Assembly (NCBI GenBank): GCA_030652315.1
Contig: JAUSAX010000101.1
Location: forward strand, 23,839 to 87,838
Length of the DNA stretch: 64,000 nt
Direction: 5' to 3'
Source of the DNA: Afipia sp.
GTDB taxonomy: Bacteria > Pseudomonadota > Alphaproteobacteria > Rhizobiales > Xanthobacteraceae
Part shown: positions 44,064 to 53,568 of the stretch, piece after piece
How positions within the stretch are numbered: the first letter of the stretch is position 1
Layout: each line of letters opens with the position of its first letter
The notes under the pieces: model-generated
The model's input: only the letters and a program-made list of their open reading frames with translations
What the model was told of the DNA's origin: nothing
Databases searched by the model: none
Program-made: the position numbers and the translations under genes

Positions 44064-45350
44064 CTATTTCGAAGGACCCGCAGAAATCACGCGCTTTCCG
44101 AGAAAGGCATCCACGGCCTGGGCGACGGAACCGACCGTGCGCGACCGCCAGCTTTCGGAGACCAGATGCTGCAGATCGTCCTTGTTGGACACGTAGCCGA
44201 GCTCAACCAGCACCGAGGGAACGTCGTGTGCCTTCAGCACCTTGAACCCTGCGGACTTCAGCGGGTGTTTGTGCATGCGGGCGACGGTCTTCATCTCGTT
44301 GACGAGAGTCCGGGCAAAGCGGCTTGAAAATGCTCGTGTCTCGCGCTGGGTGAGTTCGATCAGGATATCGGCCACTTCCGCCGGCTCTTCTGTCAGATTA
44401 ATGCCAGCGATGGCGTCCGCCTTGTTTTCCGCCTCGGCCAGTTTTTCGGCCTCCGCGTCAGAGGCGCGATCCGAGAGTGTGTAGACGGTTGCGCCCTGCG
44501 CGTCGCCTTCCCGCTTGGGCAACGCGTCGGCGTGGATCGAGACGAACAACGACGCCATGTTGGTACGGGCGATCTTCACGCGCTCGCCGAGCGGGATGAA
44601 GGTGTCGTCATCGCGTGTCATGACGACACGAAATTTGCCGCCCTTCTCGATCCTGTCCCGCAGAGCCTTGGCGAAATCCAGCACGAGCGTCTTTTCAGCC
44701 TCGCCGGTCGCCGCCTGAGTTCCGTTATCGACGCCGCCGTGACCGGGATCGATCACGATGACCGGGCGGGAATCGACGGGTTTGCCGGACCCAGTCGCGC
44801 CGGTCATTTCAACCGCAGCGCCCGAGGCATCGGCCACGATGGCCGGACGCAGCTGAAGCTTTTCGTCGCCCGCATGCGAAACCTTGAAGGCGGAGCGTTC
44901 CACGGCGGCCAGTTCGACAACAAGCCGCGGCGGCTGCCCGTTCGCGGCATCGATGACGTAGGCCTTCTCGATTTTCGCCGGACCGGTCAGGTCGAACACC
45001 ACGCGCGATCCGCCGGGCATCACGAGACCATAGCGGAACGCGCGGATCAGTCCGCGTCCGGTCGCCCCGGTGCCGGCAGGAAGGTCGAAGGTGACCTGAG
45101 GAATGTCCACCACGACGCGATACGGATCGCCGAGCACGAACGCCCGCACATCGACCTTTCGGTCGAGATCGAGAATGAATCGGGTCTGCTTGTTGTCGCC
45201 CGCCACGCGCACGCCGGAGGCGACTGGAAAGGCCGACGCAACTACCGGCTGTGGCGACTGAGATTCCACGGCCATGGCGGCGGGAATCACAAGGCACAGC
45301 AATGCTGCGGCGCACACCTGAGCAGCAGCCAGCAACGCGCAATATTTCAT
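44064..45350 (-). CDS. amiC: N-acetylmuramoyl-L-alanine amidase with AMIN domain
   Basis: A 428-residue periplasmic amidase that cuts the bond between MurNAc and the stem peptide during cell separation. A Sec signal (MKYCALLAAAQ to AMA, about 27 residues) is followed by an AMIN domain (about 35-140; TRFILDLDRKVDVRAFVL) that targets septal peptidoglycan, and an Amidase_3 domain (about 195-415) with zinc-site segments VIVIDPGHGGVDNGT and SIHADA. The ATG at 45350 starts the signal peptide; longer frames lack sense. The order with the PBP1A gene and the opposite rne gene is one I recall from other alphaproteobacteria. Confidence 0.94.
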   Translation of the reverse strand: MKYCALLAAAQVCAAALLCLVIPAAMAVESQSPQPVVASAFPVASGVRVAGDNKQTRFILDLDRKVDVRAFVLGDPYRVVVDIPQVTFDLPAGTGATGRGLIRAFRYGLVMPGGSRVVFDLTGPAKIEKAYVIDAANGQPPRLVVELAAVERSAFKVSHAGDEKLQLRPAIVADASGAAVEMTGATGSGKPVDSRPVIVIDPGHGGVDNGTQAATGEAEKTLVLDFAKALRDRIEKGGKFRVVMTRDDDTFIPLGERVKIARTNMASLFVSIHADALPKREGDAQGATVYTLSDRASDAEAEKLAEAENKADAIAGINLTEEPAEVADILIELTQRETRAFSSRFARTLVNEMKTVARMHKHPLKSAGFKVLKAHDVPSVLVELGYVSNKDDLQHLVSESWRSRTVGSVAQAVDAFLGKRVISAGPSK

Positions 45351-46024
45351 ATGGCTCGTCAACGATTCCGCAGCCTCCGGACACCTCATACCGCAATAGA
45401 ACCGCACAGTTAACGATGGCTTACCGGGCCAAAGACGATTGCCGCGCTGTGTTGCAGTGCTGTGACGCTTCGCTTGCCAGAAAGCGCCGTTCGACGTATG
45501 TATGAGGGGCTGACGGTTTAAACTTACGGTTGTGTCGCGTTCAGCTTCCCGGTGCAGCGCCGGTTCCTCACAATTCAATCAGAGGTTCCAGCGTACCTTC
45601 CGACCCTCCACAGCCAGCGCAGTGCGCGGCTGACACGGAGCGGCGGTTACCAGCCCGAGCGGCTACCTCATAACCGGCAACCGCTGCTGCAAGGCAGCGG
45701 ACATCCAGAACCAGCGCGAACCCGCTGGCGACGTCGGCGGCAGGATACGGCGGCACCTTTGCCGCCCATTGAATTAGACGGGCCGACGCTTGATGCGCCA
45801 GACTCTATTGCCGAACGGGATCTGTAATAAAATCCCATCAATGCCAGCATCAATACGACGCGAATCTTTTCCGCGTCGCGTTTCGCTGACGTTGCAATCG
45901 GCACGGTGCTTCGGGCGGCGTTTTGGCCTTCCCCTCACCCCCGAATCAGGTGAACCGTTACGTGACCCGGCTACGCGCCTAGCGCTGCCCGCCGAACGTA
46001 CCGTTCGCCGTCAAGAGCTCAAAA
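45351..46024. other. 674 bp region between amiC and rne: long rne leader
   Basis: No convincing gene; short open frames here lack ribosome sites and family likeness. It must hold the divergent amiC promoter and the rne promoter. rne leaders are long in many bacteria and serve autoregulation by RNase E cleavage. A GC hairpin ggcggc/gccgcc is at 45749-45766. About half of the region would be transcribed leader. Confidence 0.6.
45474..45502 (+). promoter_or_regulatory. Candidate rne promoter
   Basis: TTGCCA (45474-45479), 17 bp, TATGTA (45497-45502). It would give an rne leader of about 515 nt. Chosen by eye; other pairs may exist. Confidence 0.3.
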
Positions 46025-49012
46025 ATGCCCAACAAAATGTTGATCGATGCCACCCATCCGGAAGAGACCCGGGTGGTCGTGGTCCGCGGCAATCGCGTCG
46101 AGGAATTTGATTTCGAGTCTGCCCAGCGCAAGCAACTGCGCGGCAATATCTATCTCGCCAAGGTCACGCGGGTAGAGCCGTCGCTGCAGGCCGCCTTCAT
46201 CGAGTACGGCGGCAATCGTCACGGCTTTCTCGCCTTCAGCGAAATCCACCCCGATTATTACCAGATCCCGGTCGCCGATCGTCAGGCCCTGATTGAGGCA
46301 GACGAGCGCGCGCATCGCGAAGCCGAGGAAGAATCGGAAAACCGTTCCAACCGCAAACGGTCTCGCCATCGCAGCTCGCGGCGGCGCGGCAGCGGGGAAC
46401 GCGTGCAGAGCGACATCGTCGAGGGCGCAAGCCCCGAGACTGATGGCCAACCGCAACCGGATACGGCGCAAGTCGGCGATCACGCACCCGACCATCCGCA
46501 TGATGCGGAGGCCGCTCATCATGAGCATGGTGAACACGACCAGCACGATCATGCCGTCCATCATCACGATGAGCACGGCCATGACGACCACAACCATGAC
46601 AACCGTAGCCATGGCGATCATGACCACGCCGGACACGCTCATGACCAACACGCACATGAGGCGGAACACGCTGCTGCGCCACTAACCGACGATGCGCCGG
46701 CATCTGTCGGTGGCGAAGCGGCGTCGGCTCACGACCATTCTCACGACGACCACGCGCATGACGATCAACCGCATGAGCATCATGCGCATGACGACTCTCA
46801 TGATGCCGACGCTGCTCCGCACGGTGACGATCATCAGAGCGAACGTCACGCCGACAATACTGACGACGATGCTGACGACGACGAAGACGAAGAGGAAGTC
46901 GTCGAGTCGGTCGGTGGCGACGACGTGCTGGAAGAAGTGCCGGAACGCGCCTTCCGCCCGCGCCGTCAGTACAAAATTCAGGAAGTCATCAAGCGCCGCC
47001 AGGTGATGCTGGTTCAGGTCGTAAAGGAAGAGCGCGGCAATAAGGGCGCTGCGCTCACGACCTATCTCTCGCTCGCAGGCCGCTACGCGGTGCTGATGCC
47101 CAACACCGCGCGTGGCGGCGGCATCAGCCGCAAGATCACCTCGGCGCAGGACCGCAATCGGCTGAAGGACGTGGTGCAGGATCTCGACGTGCCTGAGGGC
47201 ATGGGGATCATTCTGCGCACCGCCGGTGCTTCGCGCACCAAGCCCGAGATCAAGCGCGACTTCGAATACCTGATCCGGATGTGGGAAACCGTCCGCGACA
47301 CCACGCTGAAGTCACAGGCCCCCACCCTCGTCTACGAGGAAGGTTCGCTGATCAAGCGCTCGCTGCGCGACCTCTACAACAAGGAAATCGACGAAGTCCT
47401 CGTCGCCGGCGAGTCCGGCTTCAACGAGGCGCGCGATTTCATGAAGATGCTGATGCCGACCAATGTGCGGTCGGTGAAACAATATCGCGACGGCCAGCCG
47501 TTGTTCTCGCGCATGGGCGTGGAGAGCCAGCTCGACGCGATGTTCTCGCCGACGGTCACTTTGCGATCCGGCGGCTACATCGTCATCAACCAGACCGAAG
47601 CGCTGGTCTCCATCGACGTGAACTCGGGCCGCTCGACCCGCGAGCACCACATCGAGGACACTGCGCTCAAGACCAATCTCGAAGCCGCCGAGGAAGTCGC
47701 ACGGCAGCTCCGGTTGCGCGATTTCGCCGGCCTCATCGTCATCGACTTCATCGACATGGACGAGAAGCGGAACAACCGCTCGGTCGAGCGCAAGCTCAGC
47801 GACTGCCTGCGGCAGGATCGTGCCCGCATCCAGGTCGGCCGCATCTCGCATTTCGGCCTGCTTGAAATGTCGCGCCAGCGCATCCGCGCCAGCGTGCTGG
47901 AAAGCTCCACCGAGCCATGCCCGCATTGCGGCGGCAGCGGCCACGTCCGCTCGGTTTCGTCCGTCGCGCTGCAATTGCTGCGCGGCCTCGAAGAAAACCT
48001 GATGAAGGGCCCGACCCACAACCTCACGGTCCGTACGCGTACCGACGTCGCGCTCTACGTCCTCAATCACAAGCGCGGCCATCTGCGCGATCTCGAAAAC
48101 AGCTTCAAGGTCACGCTGGCGGTCATTGCCGACGGGACGATCAGCGGCCAGCAGTCCTTCGTGATCGATCGTGGCGAAGCCGTGCATACGCTCGAGGCCG
48201 CCAAGGCGATCCTTGCCGCGCAGCTCGCCGCGTCCCCGGCTGCGGTCGAGGACACCTACGAGTACGAAGACGACGAAACGTTCGAAGCCGAAGCCGAGTT
48301 CGAAGGCGACGATGAAGCCGAAGGCGCGGAAGCTCAATCCACTGACGCCAGTGCTGTGGCGGAAGACGAAGAAGGTCCGCGCCGCAAGCGCCGCCGCCGG
48401 CGCCGTGGCCGTGGCGAGGGGCGTGAAGGTGCTGCTCCGTCCGACCAGAACGCCGCGCAGGAATCTGCGACGCAGGCTGACGCCGCTGGCGACGACGTCG
48501 ACGAAGGTGACGACGAGCAGGAAGATCAGAGCGGCGAACAGCGTGCCGACCAGGGCGCAAATGGCGAGCGCCGTCCGCGCCGCCGTGGCCGTCGCGGTGG
48601 CCGCCGCCGCCGTGGAGGCAACGAAGCCGGCGAAGGCGCTCAGCCCGGCGAGGGAACCGTCTCGACGATTGCCGACGATCTCGGACCGCTGCCTGAATCC
48701 GAATCCGCCGAAGCGGTCGCCGATCTGTCGGCGCCGGCTGAGCCCGTCCGTGAGGAACCTCCTGCTCCCGCTCCGCAAGCCGAGCCTGTGTCGCACCACA
48801 TCTCGACGCCGGAAGATGTCGAGGCTGCTCCACGCAAGCGATCGACCGTCCGCGAGAAGGTGAGCTTCTTCTTCGGAGAGACGCCGAAGGCCGAGCCGGA
48901 GCCGACTCCTGTTCAGACACCGGCTTCTTCGAGCGAGCCAGCGCCTTCTGAACAGCCGAGCGAGCCTGCCCAACCGCGCCGCGCGGGCTGGTGGTCGCGC
49001 CGCGGCGAGTAA
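46025..49012 (+). CDS. rne: Ribonuclease E with His/Asp-rich insertion in the S1 domain
   Basis: A 995-residue endoribonuclease and degradosome hub. The S1 domain starts at about residue 36 and is split by an insert (about 96-310), then resumes with QVMLVQVVKEERGNKGAALTTY. The catalytic metal ligands are Asp531 (SIDVNSG) and Asp574 (IVIDFIDMD), spaced 43 apart as in E. coli. The zinc link is CPHC at 632-635. The C-terminal 250 residues are acidic and disordered with two Arg-rich RNA-binding blocks (RKRRRRRRGRG; RRPRRRGRRGG). The insert holds about 37 histidines between residues 150 and 275. Confidence 0.95.
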   Translation: MPNKMLIDATHPEETRVVVVRGNRVEEFDFESAQRKQLRGNIYLAKVTRVEPSLQAAFIEYGGNRHGFLAFSEIHPDYYQIPVADRQALIEADERAHREAEEESENRSNRKRSRHRSSRRRGSGERVQSDIVEGASPETDGQPQPDTAQVGDHAPDHPHDAEAAHHEHGEHDQHDHAVHHHDEHGHDDHNHDNRSHGDHDHAGHAHDQHAHEAEHAAAPLTDDAPASVGGEAASAHDHSHDDHAHDDQPHEHHAHDDSHDADAAPHGDDHQSERHADNTDDDADDDEDEEEVVESVGGDDVLEEVPERAFRPRRQYKIQEVIKRRQVMLVQVVKEERGNKGAALTTYLSLAGRYAVLMPNTARGGGISRKITSAQDRNRLKDVVQDLDVPEGMGIILRTAGASRTKPEIKRDFEYLIRMWETVRDTTLKSQAPTLVYEEGSLIKRSLRDLYNKEIDEVLVAGESGFNEARDFMKMLMPTNVRSVKQYRDGQPLFSRMGVESQLDAMFSPTVTLRSGGYIVINQTEALVSIDVNSGRSTREHHIEDTALKTNLEAAEEVARQLRLRDFAGLIVIDFIDMDEKRNNRSVERKLSDCLRQDRARIQVGRISHFGLLEMSRQRIRASVLESSTEPCPHCGGSGHVRSVSSVALQLLRGLEENLMKGPTHNLTVRTRTDVALYVLNHKRGHLRDLENSFKVTLAVIADGTISGQQSFVIDRGEAVHTLEAAKAILAAQLAASPAAVEDTYEYEDDETFEAEAEFEGDDEAEGAEAQSTDASAVAEDEEGPRRKRRRRRRGRGEGREGAAPSDQNAAQESATQADAAGDDVDEGDDEQEDQSGEQRADQGANGERRPRRRGRRGGRRRRGGNEAGEGAQPGEGTVSTIADDLGPLPESESAEAVADLSAPAEPVREEPPAPAPQAEPVSHHISTPEDVEAAPRKRSTVREKVSFFFGETPKAEPEPTPVQTPASSSEPAPSEQPSEPAQPRRAGWWSRRGE

Positions 49013-49037
49013 CAATCCAGGCAACCGTCTAAAATCA

Positions 49038-49068
49038 AACCGCCCGCTTTACAGCGGGCGGTTCTTTA
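49038..49068 (+). terminator. Rho-independent terminator after rne
   Basis: Perfect 10 bp stem aaccgcccgc/gcgggcggtt (49038-49047 / 49054-49063) with a 6 nt loop, followed by cttta. It also lies near the end of the convergent aminotransferase gene. Confidence 0.85.
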
Positions 49069-49095
49069 TTGCGGCCTTGTTGCCCATACTGCCGA

Positions 49096-50280
49096 TCAGC
49101 CCTTGGCGAGCCAGCGCGTAATCCGCGCCACCGCTTCGGTGATTTCCTGCGTTGAGCGCGAGTAGGAAAAGCGCACGAACGACTTTCCGTGGAACGGATC
49201 GAAATCCACACCCGGCGTCGCTGCGACATGAGCCTGCTGCAACATCGCCTTGGCGAACTCGAAACTGTCGGGATTGAATTTCGAGACATCCGCGTAAAGA
49301 TAGAACGCACCGTCCACCGGCAGAAATTCCGTCAGGCCAACTTTCGGCAGACCATCGATCAGGATACGGCGGTTTTCTTCATAACCGTGCTTGATCACAT
49401 CCATTTCGGCGCAGCCGTCGAACGCAGCTTCGGCTGCGATCTGCGACAATGTCGGCACCGAAATCGACAGATTCTGCTGCAGCGTTTCAACGGAACGCAC
49501 CAATCCCTCGGGCACGACGATCCAGCCCACGCGCCAGCCGGTCATGCAGAAGTACTTCGAGAACGAATTGATGATGATTGCCTCGGACGACAGCTGCGCC
49601 GCCGTCACCGCCGGGAATGCGTAGTCGAGGCCGTGATAGATCTCATCCGAAATGAACCGGATACCCGCGCTGTCCGCCGCGGCAATCAGATCGGTCATCG
49701 CCTCGCGCGTCATCATGGTGCCGGTCGGATTGGCGGGACTGGCAACCAGCACACCTTTGAGCGGTGTCTTGCGGTGAGCCTCGATCAGCATCTCTCCTGT
49801 GAGCGCATGCCGCGTGGCGCTGGTGGTTTCGATCAAAACCGGTTCGCATCCAAGCGCACGCAGAATATGACGATATGGCGGATAGCCCGGCGACGTGATG
49901 GCGACCCTGTCGCCCGGCTCGAACGCAGACAGGAACGCGAGAACGAAGGCCCCTGAGGAGCCTGTGGTGATCACGATGCGGGCGGGATCGACATCCTGCG
50001 CGTAGGTTTCGCGGTAGTGGCGCGAGATCCGCTGGCGCAGTGAAGGAATACCGATGGCAGCGGTGTAGTCGATTTTGCCGACATCAAGCGCTGCCCGCGC
50101 GGCGGCGATGGCGGTCTGCGGCGCAGGCGCTGCCGGCTGCCCGACCTCCATGTGAATCACATTGCCGCCCTCGGCCTCGATTTTGGCCGCGGCCGCCATC
50201 ACATCCATCACCATGAACGGCGGAACATTGCCGCGGCTGGAGGGCTTCAAAAGGCCTTTTGCCTTGTCTCTGAGTGTCAC
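49096..50280 (-). CDS. Class I/II PLP aminotransferase
   Basis: About 394 residues, fold-type I. Recognisable blocks are HMEVGQPAAPAPQ, TTGSSGAFVLAFLS, SPANPTGTMM, SDEIYHGLDY and the PLP lysine in NSFSKYFCMTGWRVGW. Such enzymes take alanine, aspartate or aromatic amino acids; the substrate is unclear. The start is uncertain: homology begins near GNVPPFMVMDVM. The GTG at 50280 is the best upstream codon and lies 3 bp from a repeat hairpin, with no normal ribosome site. An ATG at 50214 would be an alternative. Reading further upstream would code the hairpin itself. Confidence 0.88.
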   Translation of the reverse strand: MTLRDKAKGLLKPSSRGNVPPFMVMDVMAAAAKIEAEGGNVIHMEVGQPAAPAPQTAIAAARAALDVGKIDYTAAIGIPSLRQRISRHYRETYAQDVDPARIVITTGSSGAFVLAFLSAFEPGDRVAITSPGYPPYRHILRALGCEPVLIETTSATRHALTGEMLIEAHRKTPLKGVLVASPANPTGTMMTREAMTDLIAAADSAGIRFISDEIYHGLDYAFPAVTAAQLSSEAIIINSFSKYFCMTGWRVGWIVVPEGLVRSVETLQQNLSISVPTLSQIAAEAAFDGCAEMDVIKHGYEENRRILIDGLPKVGLTEFLPVDGAFYLYADVSKFNPDSFEFAKAMLQQAHVAATPGVDFDPFHGKSFVRFSYSRSTQEITEAVARITRWLAKG

Positions 50281-50282
50281 AA

Positions 50283-50358
50283 CCAGTGTCCTGAATCCGA
50301 AGTTCGCCTCATTTTGCAGCACTCTCCATAGCGAACTTCGGATTCAAAAGGACACTGG
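50283..50358. repeat. Hairpin 1 of twin-hairpin repeat, copy B
   Basis: A 76 bp palindrome matching 360-435. The outer arms are ccagtgtcc and ggacactgg, where copy A has ctagtgtcc and ggacactag: the second base pair changed from T-A to C-G on both sides. The inner 16 bp arm pairs without a mismatch here. It begins 3 bp from the candidate start codon of the aminotransferase. Confidence 0.92.
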
Positions 50359-50370
50359 AAAATTACAACT

Positions 50371-50447
50371 CTAGTGTGGTTTTGGTTCGCAAGTCCGCAA
50401 ATGTGCGTGCTGCAGAAAGGATGCGGACTTGCGAACCACCACACTAG
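50371..50447. repeat. Hairpin 2 of twin-hairpin repeat, copy B
   Basis: A 77 bp palindrome matching 450-526, with identical stems and a diverged loop. It follows hairpin 1 by 12 nt (14 nt in copy A) in the same order and orientation. The rest of the 314 bp gap (50448-50594) holds the promoter area of the M48 gene and a small ccgccg/cggcgg hairpin near 50513. Confidence 0.92.
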
Positions 50448-50594
50448 CATGAAATCTGCTGTTCCCCGGGATGGCGACATGCGAGGAAAGCATGCGGCGC
50501 CGTGCCGTTCTACCGCCGCATTCGGCGGCTTGTTAGACCGTGATTTTAGCACCCTACAGGCCGCCGCTCCATTGCCAAGCTCGCTGACCAAGCC

Positions 50595-52037
50595 ATGACA
50601 AATGTCCCCTTGACCATGCCAGCCGAACGCTCGTCCGTCCGCGCACCCATCACCGGATGGTTCCGCCTCGGACAATCGTTCGCGCGGCGCGCGACCGCGA
50701 TCGTCACCGCTGCGGCATTGCTCGTCGCGTCATGGCCGGTTCATGCGCAACAGAGAGGCGGCGGTGGCCTTCCGCTGCTGCGCGACGCCGAAACCGAGCA
50801 ACTCCTGCGCGACTACACCCGCCCGATCCTGCGCGCGGCGGGGCTCGAGAAACACAACATTCAGGTCGTCATCATCAACGAGTCGTCGTTCAACGCTTTC
50901 GTCGCCGACGGTCGCCGGATTTTCGTCAACTACGGCGCATTGCGCGAGTCCGATACGCCCAACCAGATCATCGGCGTGCTCGCGCACGAAACGGGACACT
51001 TGGCCGGCGGACATCTCTCAAAGCTGCGCGAGCAGATTTCCCGCGCGCAAACACAGATGATCATCGCCATGCTGCTCGGCCTCGGCGCAGCGGTAGCCGG
51101 TGCGCGTTCGGGCGCTGGAAGCGCGGGCGCGGCGGCGGTCGCAGCACCCCAGGCCGCCATCATGCGCACCATGCTATCCTATCAAAGGCAGCAGGAAGAA
51201 AACGCCGACAAGGCCGGCGTGAAATTTCTCAACGCGACCGGCCAGTCGGCCAAGGGCATGTATGAGACATTCAAGCGCTTCTCCGAACAGGGACTGTTCG
51301 CGTCCCGCGGCGCCGATCCGTACAACCAGTCGCATCCGATGCCGGCCGAACGCGTCAGGGCGCTGGAAGAATTGGCGAGATCGAGTCCGTATTGGGACAA
51401 GAAAGACGATGCGGCTTTGCAGCTTCGTCACGACATGATGCGCGCCAAGGTGTCCGGCTTCATGGAGCGCGCGGACACCGTGAATCGTCGCTATCCGGCC
51501 TCGAACGACAGCCTGCCCGCGCGCTATGCCCGCGCCATCGCCACCTATCGTCATGGGGACCTGCGCAACGCCCAGTCCCAGATCGACGCCTTGATCCGCG
51601 TGCAGCCCAACAATCCTTACTTTTACGAGCTGAAAGGTCAGGCCCTGCTCGAAGGCGGCAAGCCGGTCGAGGCCATCGCGCCCCTGCGCAAGGCGGTGCA
51701 ATTGTCCAACAACGCACCGCTCATCGAGATGTTACTTGGCCAGGCCTTCGTGGCATCCGAGAATAAGGCCTACGCTGAGGAGGCCATCAAGATTCTGCGC
51801 GCAGCGCTGATACGGGAACCCGAGGCAGCGCTTGGATATACGCAGCTTGCAATGGCGTACGGCCGCAAGGGCGACTATGCGGAAGCCGATCTCGCCTCGG
51901 CCCAGGCAGCCTTTCTGCGCGGAGACCAGAAAACGGCGCGAGACCTCGCCTCGCGCGCGAAGACGAGATTCGCTATCGGCACGCCCGGTTGGGTCAAGGC
52001 CGACGACATCGTGAATACGAAGCCGCTAAAGAATTGA
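50595..52037 (+). CDS. M48-family periplasmic metalloprotease with TPR region (BepA-like)
   Basis: A 480-residue protein. A basic N-terminus and hydrophobic stretch (about 34-50, ending VHAQ) form a long signal peptide. The zinc motif HETGH is at 131-135 and the third ligand is in QEENADKAG. TPR-like helices fill about 310-470 (RYARAIATYRHGDLRNAQSQID). This layout is that of BepA, which assists or degrades outer-membrane proteins such as LptD. It starts a group with a DsbA-like gene 40 bp downstream, which suits a role in envelope protein folding. Confidence 0.92.
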   Translation: MTNVPLTMPAERSSVRAPITGWFRLGQSFARRATAIVTAAALLVASWPVHAQQRGGGGLPLLRDAETEQLLRDYTRPILRAAGLEKHNIQVVIINESSFNAFVADGRRIFVNYGALRESDTPNQIIGVLAHETGHLAGGHLSKLREQISRAQTQMIIAMLLGLGAAVAGARSGAGSAGAAAVAAPQAAIMRTMLSYQRQQEENADKAGVKFLNATGQSAKGMYETFKRFSEQGLFASRGADPYNQSHPMPAERVRALEELARSSPYWDKKDDAALQLRHDMMRAKVSGFMERADTVNRRYPASNDSLPARYARAIATYRHGDLRNAQSQIDALIRVQPNNPYFYELKGQALLEGGKPVEAIAPLRKAVQLSNNAPLIEMLLGQAFVASENKAYAEEAIKILRAALIREPEAALGYTQLAMAYGRKGDYAEADLASAQAAFLRGDQKTARDLASRAKTRFAIGTPGWVKADDIVNTKPLKN

Positions 52038-52077
52038 ACTCCGGCGTTGCCGGTCCAAACAGTCCGAAGGAATACTC

Positions 52078-52842
52078 ATGTTCTCGCTCCGCTCTCTTGC
52101 TCCCCTCGCCTTCGCACTGGTGCTGGGTCTGCCTGCCGCGTCGCATGCGCAGTCATTCAACGACGCCCAACGCAGCGAGATTCAAAAAATCATCAAGGAC
52201 TATCTCGTCGCCAATCCCGAACTGCTTGAGGAGATGTCCGCCGAGTTGCAGAAGCGACAGGCTGTGGCAGAAGCGGAGAAGCATCGCGCCGCCGTCCAGA
52301 AAAATGCGGAGGTGATTTTCAAATCGCCGCGCGGCGTCGTTGTCGGCAACCGCGATGGCGACGTGAATTTCGTCGAATTTTTCGATTACAATTGCGGCTA
52401 CTGCAAGCACGCCATGGTCGACATGCTCGCCCTGATGAAATCGGATCCGAAGCTGCGCGTCGTGCTGAAGGAGTTCCCGGTGCTCGGGCCAAGTTCAGTC
52501 GAAGCCGCCCAGGTCGGGATCGCAGTCCGCATGCAGGATCCGACCGGCAAGAAGTATCTCGATTTCCACCAGAAGCTGCTGAACGGACGCGGACAGGCCG
52601 ACAAGGCCCGCGCCATGGCAGCGGCCAAGGATGCCGGCGCCGACATGGCCAAGCTCGAAAAGGACATGACCAGCCCCGAAATCAGCGCGACCCTCAACGA
52701 GAACTTCAAGCTCGCGGAGGAAATGGGTCTCAACGGGACACCAAGCTACGTGATCGGAAAGGACGTCGTGGTCGGCGCGGTCGGGGCGGCAGGCCTGGCC
52801 AAGAAGATCTCCGAGGCTCGTTGCGGCGAAGCGACATGCTAG
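52078..52842 (+). CDS. DsbA-family periplasmic thiol oxidoreductase
   Basis: A 254-residue protein with a Sec signal (cleavage near SHA-QSF at residue 24), a helical N-terminal extension (about 28-75) and a DsbA/thioredoxin domain. The redox site is Cys106-Gly-Tyr-Cys109 (FDYNCGYCKHAM) and the cis-proline is in NGTPSYVIG. The extension resembles Com1/ScsC-like oxidoreductases, some of which form trimers and isomerise disulfides. It is 40 bp behind the M48 protease gene. Confidence 0.92.
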   Translation: MFSLRSLAPLAFALVLGLPAASHAQSFNDAQRSEIQKIIKDYLVANPELLEEMSAELQKRQAVAEAEKHRAAVQKNAEVIFKSPRGVVVGNRDGDVNFVEFFDYNCGYCKHAMVDMLALMKSDPKLRVVLKEFPVLGPSSVEAAQVGIAVRMQDPTGKKYLDFHQKLLNGRGQADKARAMAAAKDAGADMAKLEKDMTSPEISATLNENFKLAEEMGLNGTPSYVIGKDVVVGAVGAAGLAKKISEARCGEATC

Positions 52843-53077
52843 GGCCGGAACCGTCCCGGAGTTCTGGGGGTACCCAAAGACCGCCGGGAACATTCGTTAA
52901 CATTGGTTAACCAACGATTTCCGGGCCTTCTATCAAGCTTTTCGGGTGATTTCTGAACCATTTGGCAGGGGACGGCGAAGCCGATCAGGCTTCCCTCCCG
53001 GCCTCATGTTGCCTATAAACCGGCCGAAGCTGCGCGCGCCGCATCATTTCGCCGACATTGCTGGGTTTGGTTTTCGG

Positions 53078-53533
53078 ATGGCAAAGACGATCTACGTGCT
53101 CAACGGGCCGAACCTCAATCTGCTCGGCACCCGCGAGCCGGAGACCTATGGCCATCACACACTGGCCGACGTGGAAAAGCTCTGCCACGACAGCGCCGCT
53201 CTCTACGGCCTCACGGCGGACTGCCGGCAGTCGAACCGCGAGGGCGAACTGATCGATTTCGTCCACGAGGCCGGTACCAAGAAGGCTGCCGGTATCATCA
53301 TCAACGCGGGCGGTTACTCCCACACCTCGATCGCGCTTCACGACGCTTTGGTCGCGGTCAAGCTCCCGACGATTGAAGTTCACGTATCCAACATCTACGC
53401 ACGCGAACCCTTTCGTCACCACTCCTTCGTCGCATCGGCAGCCGTGGCAACGCTGTGCGGCTTCGGAATTGACGGCTATCGCCTCGCTATCAGCGGCCTC
53501 GCCGCCAAGATCGGCGCCAAGGCAAAAGCCTGA
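53078..53533 (+). CDS. aroQ: 3-dehydroquinate dehydratase, type II
   Basis: A 151-residue enzyme that removes water from 3-dehydroquinate in the shikimate pathway. The family start [21 protein letters not shown] holds the catalytic tyrosine and arginine; [15 protein letters not shown] and [17 protein letters not shown] hold the substrate-binding and catalytic histidine residues. The ATG at 53078 opens the known family N-terminus; a longer frame has no likeness. accB follows after 35 bp, an order (aroQ-accB-accC) frequent in bacteria. Confidence 0.96.
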   Translation: MAKTIYVLNGPNLNLLGTREPETYGHHTLADVEKLCHDSAALYGLTADCRQSNREGELIDFVHEAGTKKAAGIIINAGGYSHTSIALHDALVAVKLPTIEVHVSNIYAREPFRHHSFVASAAVATLCGFGIDGYRLAISGLAAKIGAKAKA

Positions 53534-53568
53534 TCCTGTTTGTCAGTTAAGAAAGCTCCGGATTTCAC

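Noticed and set aside
45552..45827. A 91-codon open frame in the rne leader
   Set aside because: No ribosome site, no family likeness and an Arg/Pro/Gln-rich product of the kind expected from non-coding G+C-rich DNA.
46500..46860. Short tandem catgac-type repeats that might be a CRISPR array or microsatellite
   Set aside because: There are no equal-length repeats with unique spacers. The pattern follows codons for His and Asp within the open rne frame.
47312..49024. A 570-codon open frame antisense to rne
   Set aside because: The rne frame here carries the catalytic Asp residues, zinc link and Arg-rich blocks. The antisense product is low-complexity and has no motif.
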